Assembly: GCA_903834675.1 (NCBI GenBank)
Contig: CAILKC010000806.1
Location: forward strand, 1-12,083
Length of the DNA: 12,083 nucleotides
Direction of reading: 5' to 3'
Origin: an uncultured Victivallales bacterium
GTDB lineage: Bacteria > Verrucomicrobiota > Lentisphaeria > Oligosphaerales > JAFGRS01
Shown: piece after piece, positions 10,590-12,083 of the stretch
Layout: every line of letters begins with the position of its first letter
Position numbering within the stretch: position 1 is the first letter of the stretch
Notes under the pieces: generated by a model
Databases searched by the model: none
Told to the model about the DNA's origin: nothing
Seen by the model: only the letters and a program-made list of their open reading frames with translations
Position numbers and translations under genes: made by a program

Positions 10590-12083
10590 ATGCGCTACCT
10601 CCTCTACGCCCGTGTCAGCCCCAAGGGCAGCACCTGGGACGGCGCCGAGACCACCGTGCCCGACCAGCTCCGCGACGGCCGCGCCTACGTCCTCGCGCGG
10701 GATCCCGCGGGGGTCTGCCTGGAAGCGTGGGACGAACTCGCCACCGCCGACCACAAAGCCATGCACCAGTTCCGTGCCGCCATGGAATCCATGCGCGCCG
10801 GCACCGCCCCGTGGGACGCCCTCGTCTGCCGGCACATCGACCGCATCGGCCGCAGCGCCCTCGAAGTCATCCAGATCGGCGCCGAACTCGCCCGCCACGG
10901 CAAGCACCTCGTCGTCTACGCCATGCCCTTCCCCAGCGAGCCCCCCATGGGACCCCTCATCCTGGGAATCTTCGCCCTCCTCGCCGAATTTGAGCGCCGC
11001 ATGATTGCCGACCGCACCCGCGCCAAAATGGTCACCATCGCCCGCGGCGGCGGCATCCCCTACGGCACCCCCCCCTACGGCTACCGCCGCGCCGGCCCCA
11101 AAAACAACGTGCCCGAGATCGAGCCGCGCGAAGCCGAAGTTGTGCGCGACGTATACCGCTCCTGTGCCAACGGCACCGCCTACCCCGTCGAACTTGGGCG
11201 CCGCCACGGCGTCGCCGCCCAGAGCATCTGGAACATGCTCCGCCGCCCCTTTTACCACGGCATCGTCGAATACGACGGCCAGCAGTACCCCGGCCGCCAC
11301 GTCCCCATCATCGACCGCGAGCTCTGGGACCGGGCCCAGGCCCGCCTACCGGCCCGCAGCACCCGCCGTCCCCAAGACCCGCCGTGCGCAGCCCCCGCAG
11401 CCCGCAGCACCGCCCGCAAGCACCCCTACCCACTGAGTGGCCTACTGCGTTGCTCCTGCGGCCGCTTCCTCACCCCCGGCAGCGCCAGAGGCAGAAACAA
11501 CATCCCCTACCGCTACTACCTGTGTACCGATCGCGACGGCTGCAAGCGCCGGTATCCCGCCGCCCAGGTCGAGACCACCGTCCGCGAGCTCCTGCGCCAG
11601 GTCCCCGTCAGCCTGCCGACCGTCGAAGAAGCCTGCCAGCTCCTCACCGACCGCATGAGAGCCACCGCCGCCGCCTCCGAGTCCATGGCCGAAGTCCAGA
11701 GCCTGCGGACCGCCCTGGCCAGCGCCAAGGCCGAACAAGAAACGCTGGTCCGGCTCTTCATCGACGGAGTCGTCACCCGCGACAACGCGGGGCTCTTCAA
11801 CCGCCGCTTGACCGAGTGCCAGGCCGAAGTTGCGCGGCTGAGCGCTCGGATAGCCGCCGTCGTAGACCTGGCCAACCCCGCCACCCAACTGGCCGACGCC
11901 CATGCGTGGCTGCAACAATTCCGCAGCCTGGTGCAGGCCATGGATGTGATGGGAGACGACCCCGATGGGGCGGCCGCAGTACTGCGGGCCGTAGTGGAGA
12001 GGATCGAACCGGGAGAGAAGGCCGGCACCTGGACCGTGCGCCTACTCCTTCCCGGTTCGCCTATGGTATCCAGTTGGCAGCCC
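10590..12083 (+). CDS. Large serine recombinase (integrase), 3' end cut by the window
   Basis: Open from ATG 10590 to the last base, 498 codons. Residues 3-10 (YLLYARVS) carry catalytic Ser10, and DRIGRS (84-89) and AEFERRMIADRTR (132-144) are the other resolvase-domain signatures. GIPYGTPPYGYRR begins the recombinase domain (about 153-250). A zinc ribbon follows with C288, C290, C312 and C318. A coiled-coil region with many Ala/Glu (about 340-410) and a final VVERIEPGE segment match the usual C-terminus, so only a short part is missing. It catalyses site-specific integration of the element and, with a helper, excision. It lies 206 bases after the repressor, in the same direction. An in-frame start at 10410 with a better ribosome site would add 60 unconserved-looking residues; I keep 10590 because the catalytic domain begins there. 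Confidence 0.9.
   Translation, partial: MRYLLYARVSPKGSTWDGAETTVPDQLRDGRAYVLARDPAGVCLEAWDELATADHKAMHQFRAAMESMRAGTAPWDALVCRHIDRIGRSALEVIQIGAELARHGKHLVVYAMPFPSEPPMGPLILGIFALLAEFERRMIADRTRAKMVTIARGGGIPYGTPPYGYRRAGPKNNVPEIEPREAEVVRDVYRSCANGTAYPVELGRRHGVAAQSIWNMLRRPFYHGIVEYDGQQYPGRHVPIIDRELWDRAQARLPARSTRRPQDPPCAAPAARSTARKHPYPLSGLLRCSCGRFLTPGSARGRNNIPYRYYLCTDRDGCKRRYPAAQVETTVRELLRQVPVSLPTVEEACQLLTDRMRATAAASESMAEVQSLRTALASAKAEQETLVRLFIDGVVTRDNAGLFNRRLTECQAEVARLSARIAAVVDLANPATQLADAHAWLQQFRSLVQAMDVMGDDPDGAAAVLRAVVERIEPGEKAGTWTVRLLLPGSPMVSSWQP

Noticed and set aside
10314..11300. 328-aa minus-strand frame rich in Gly, Ala and Val
   Set aside because: It is antisense to the serine recombinase, whose catalytic and zinc motifs are clear.
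11442..12028. Other minus-strand frames at the right end
   Set aside because: They are shadows of the recombinase coiled-coil region in a GC-rich sequence.

Overview
The window looks like the lysogeny-control and early (lytic) region of a temperate phage, prophage or similar integrative element from a GC-rich bacterium. The host cannot be named from the sequence. The Ala-repeat gene and the repeat-bearing D12 methyltransferase recall proteins I associate with Planctomycetota-like or Chloroflexota-like genomes and their phages, but that is only an impression. No tRNA, rRNA, CRISPR array or clear host housekeeping gene was seen.

Layout. On the right, two genes read rightward: an XRE-type repressor (9976-10383) and a large serine recombinase (10590 to the window end, open at the 3' end). 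Facing them, a tightly packed block of about 19 genes reads leftward from 9858 to the left edge. The 117-base divergent control region, with the start of the first leftward gene, carries three matching operator-like palindromes (half-sites GTCYAC and GTAGAY around a 4-base spacer). It is laid out like a phage genetic switch, with an XRE protein on one side and a ribbon-helix-helix (RHH) protein on the other.

The leftward block, in transcription order, is: RHH regulator; three accessory proteins (148, 62 and 239 aa, the last with an Ala-rich 12-bp repeat array); two tiny one-helix membrane proteins; a strong hairpin; a ParB-like nuclease-domain protein; a second ParB-like protein fused at its C-terminus to a Lar-like zinc ribbon; another RHH protein; a YqaJ-type exonuclease and a RecT annealase, which form a two-gene recombination module; a replisome-organiser-like initiator; two small unknown proteins; a Cys-rich zinc-binding protein; a DUF1064-like PDDEXK nuclease; a D12-class adenine methyltransferase interrupted by eight 16-residue repeats; an 82-aa zinc-ribbon-like protein; and the start of a membrane protein. 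Most neighbours overlap by ATGA or GTGA, or by a single base (TGATG), so translation is probably coupled along most of the block.

How they fit together: the switch chooses between repressor/integrase expression and the early block. The early block then supplies replication initiation (with a probable iteron origin inside the initiator gene), end resection and strand annealing (YqaJ and RecT), junction processing (DUF1064), DNA modification (D12 methylase) and possible anti-restriction (Lar-like domain). The most unusual points are the ParB-Lar fusion, the repeat-filled methylase whose every repeat carries GATC, an 11-bp perfect inverted repeat abutting the initiator start codon, the iteron cluster in the initiator gene, and the three-operator switch.
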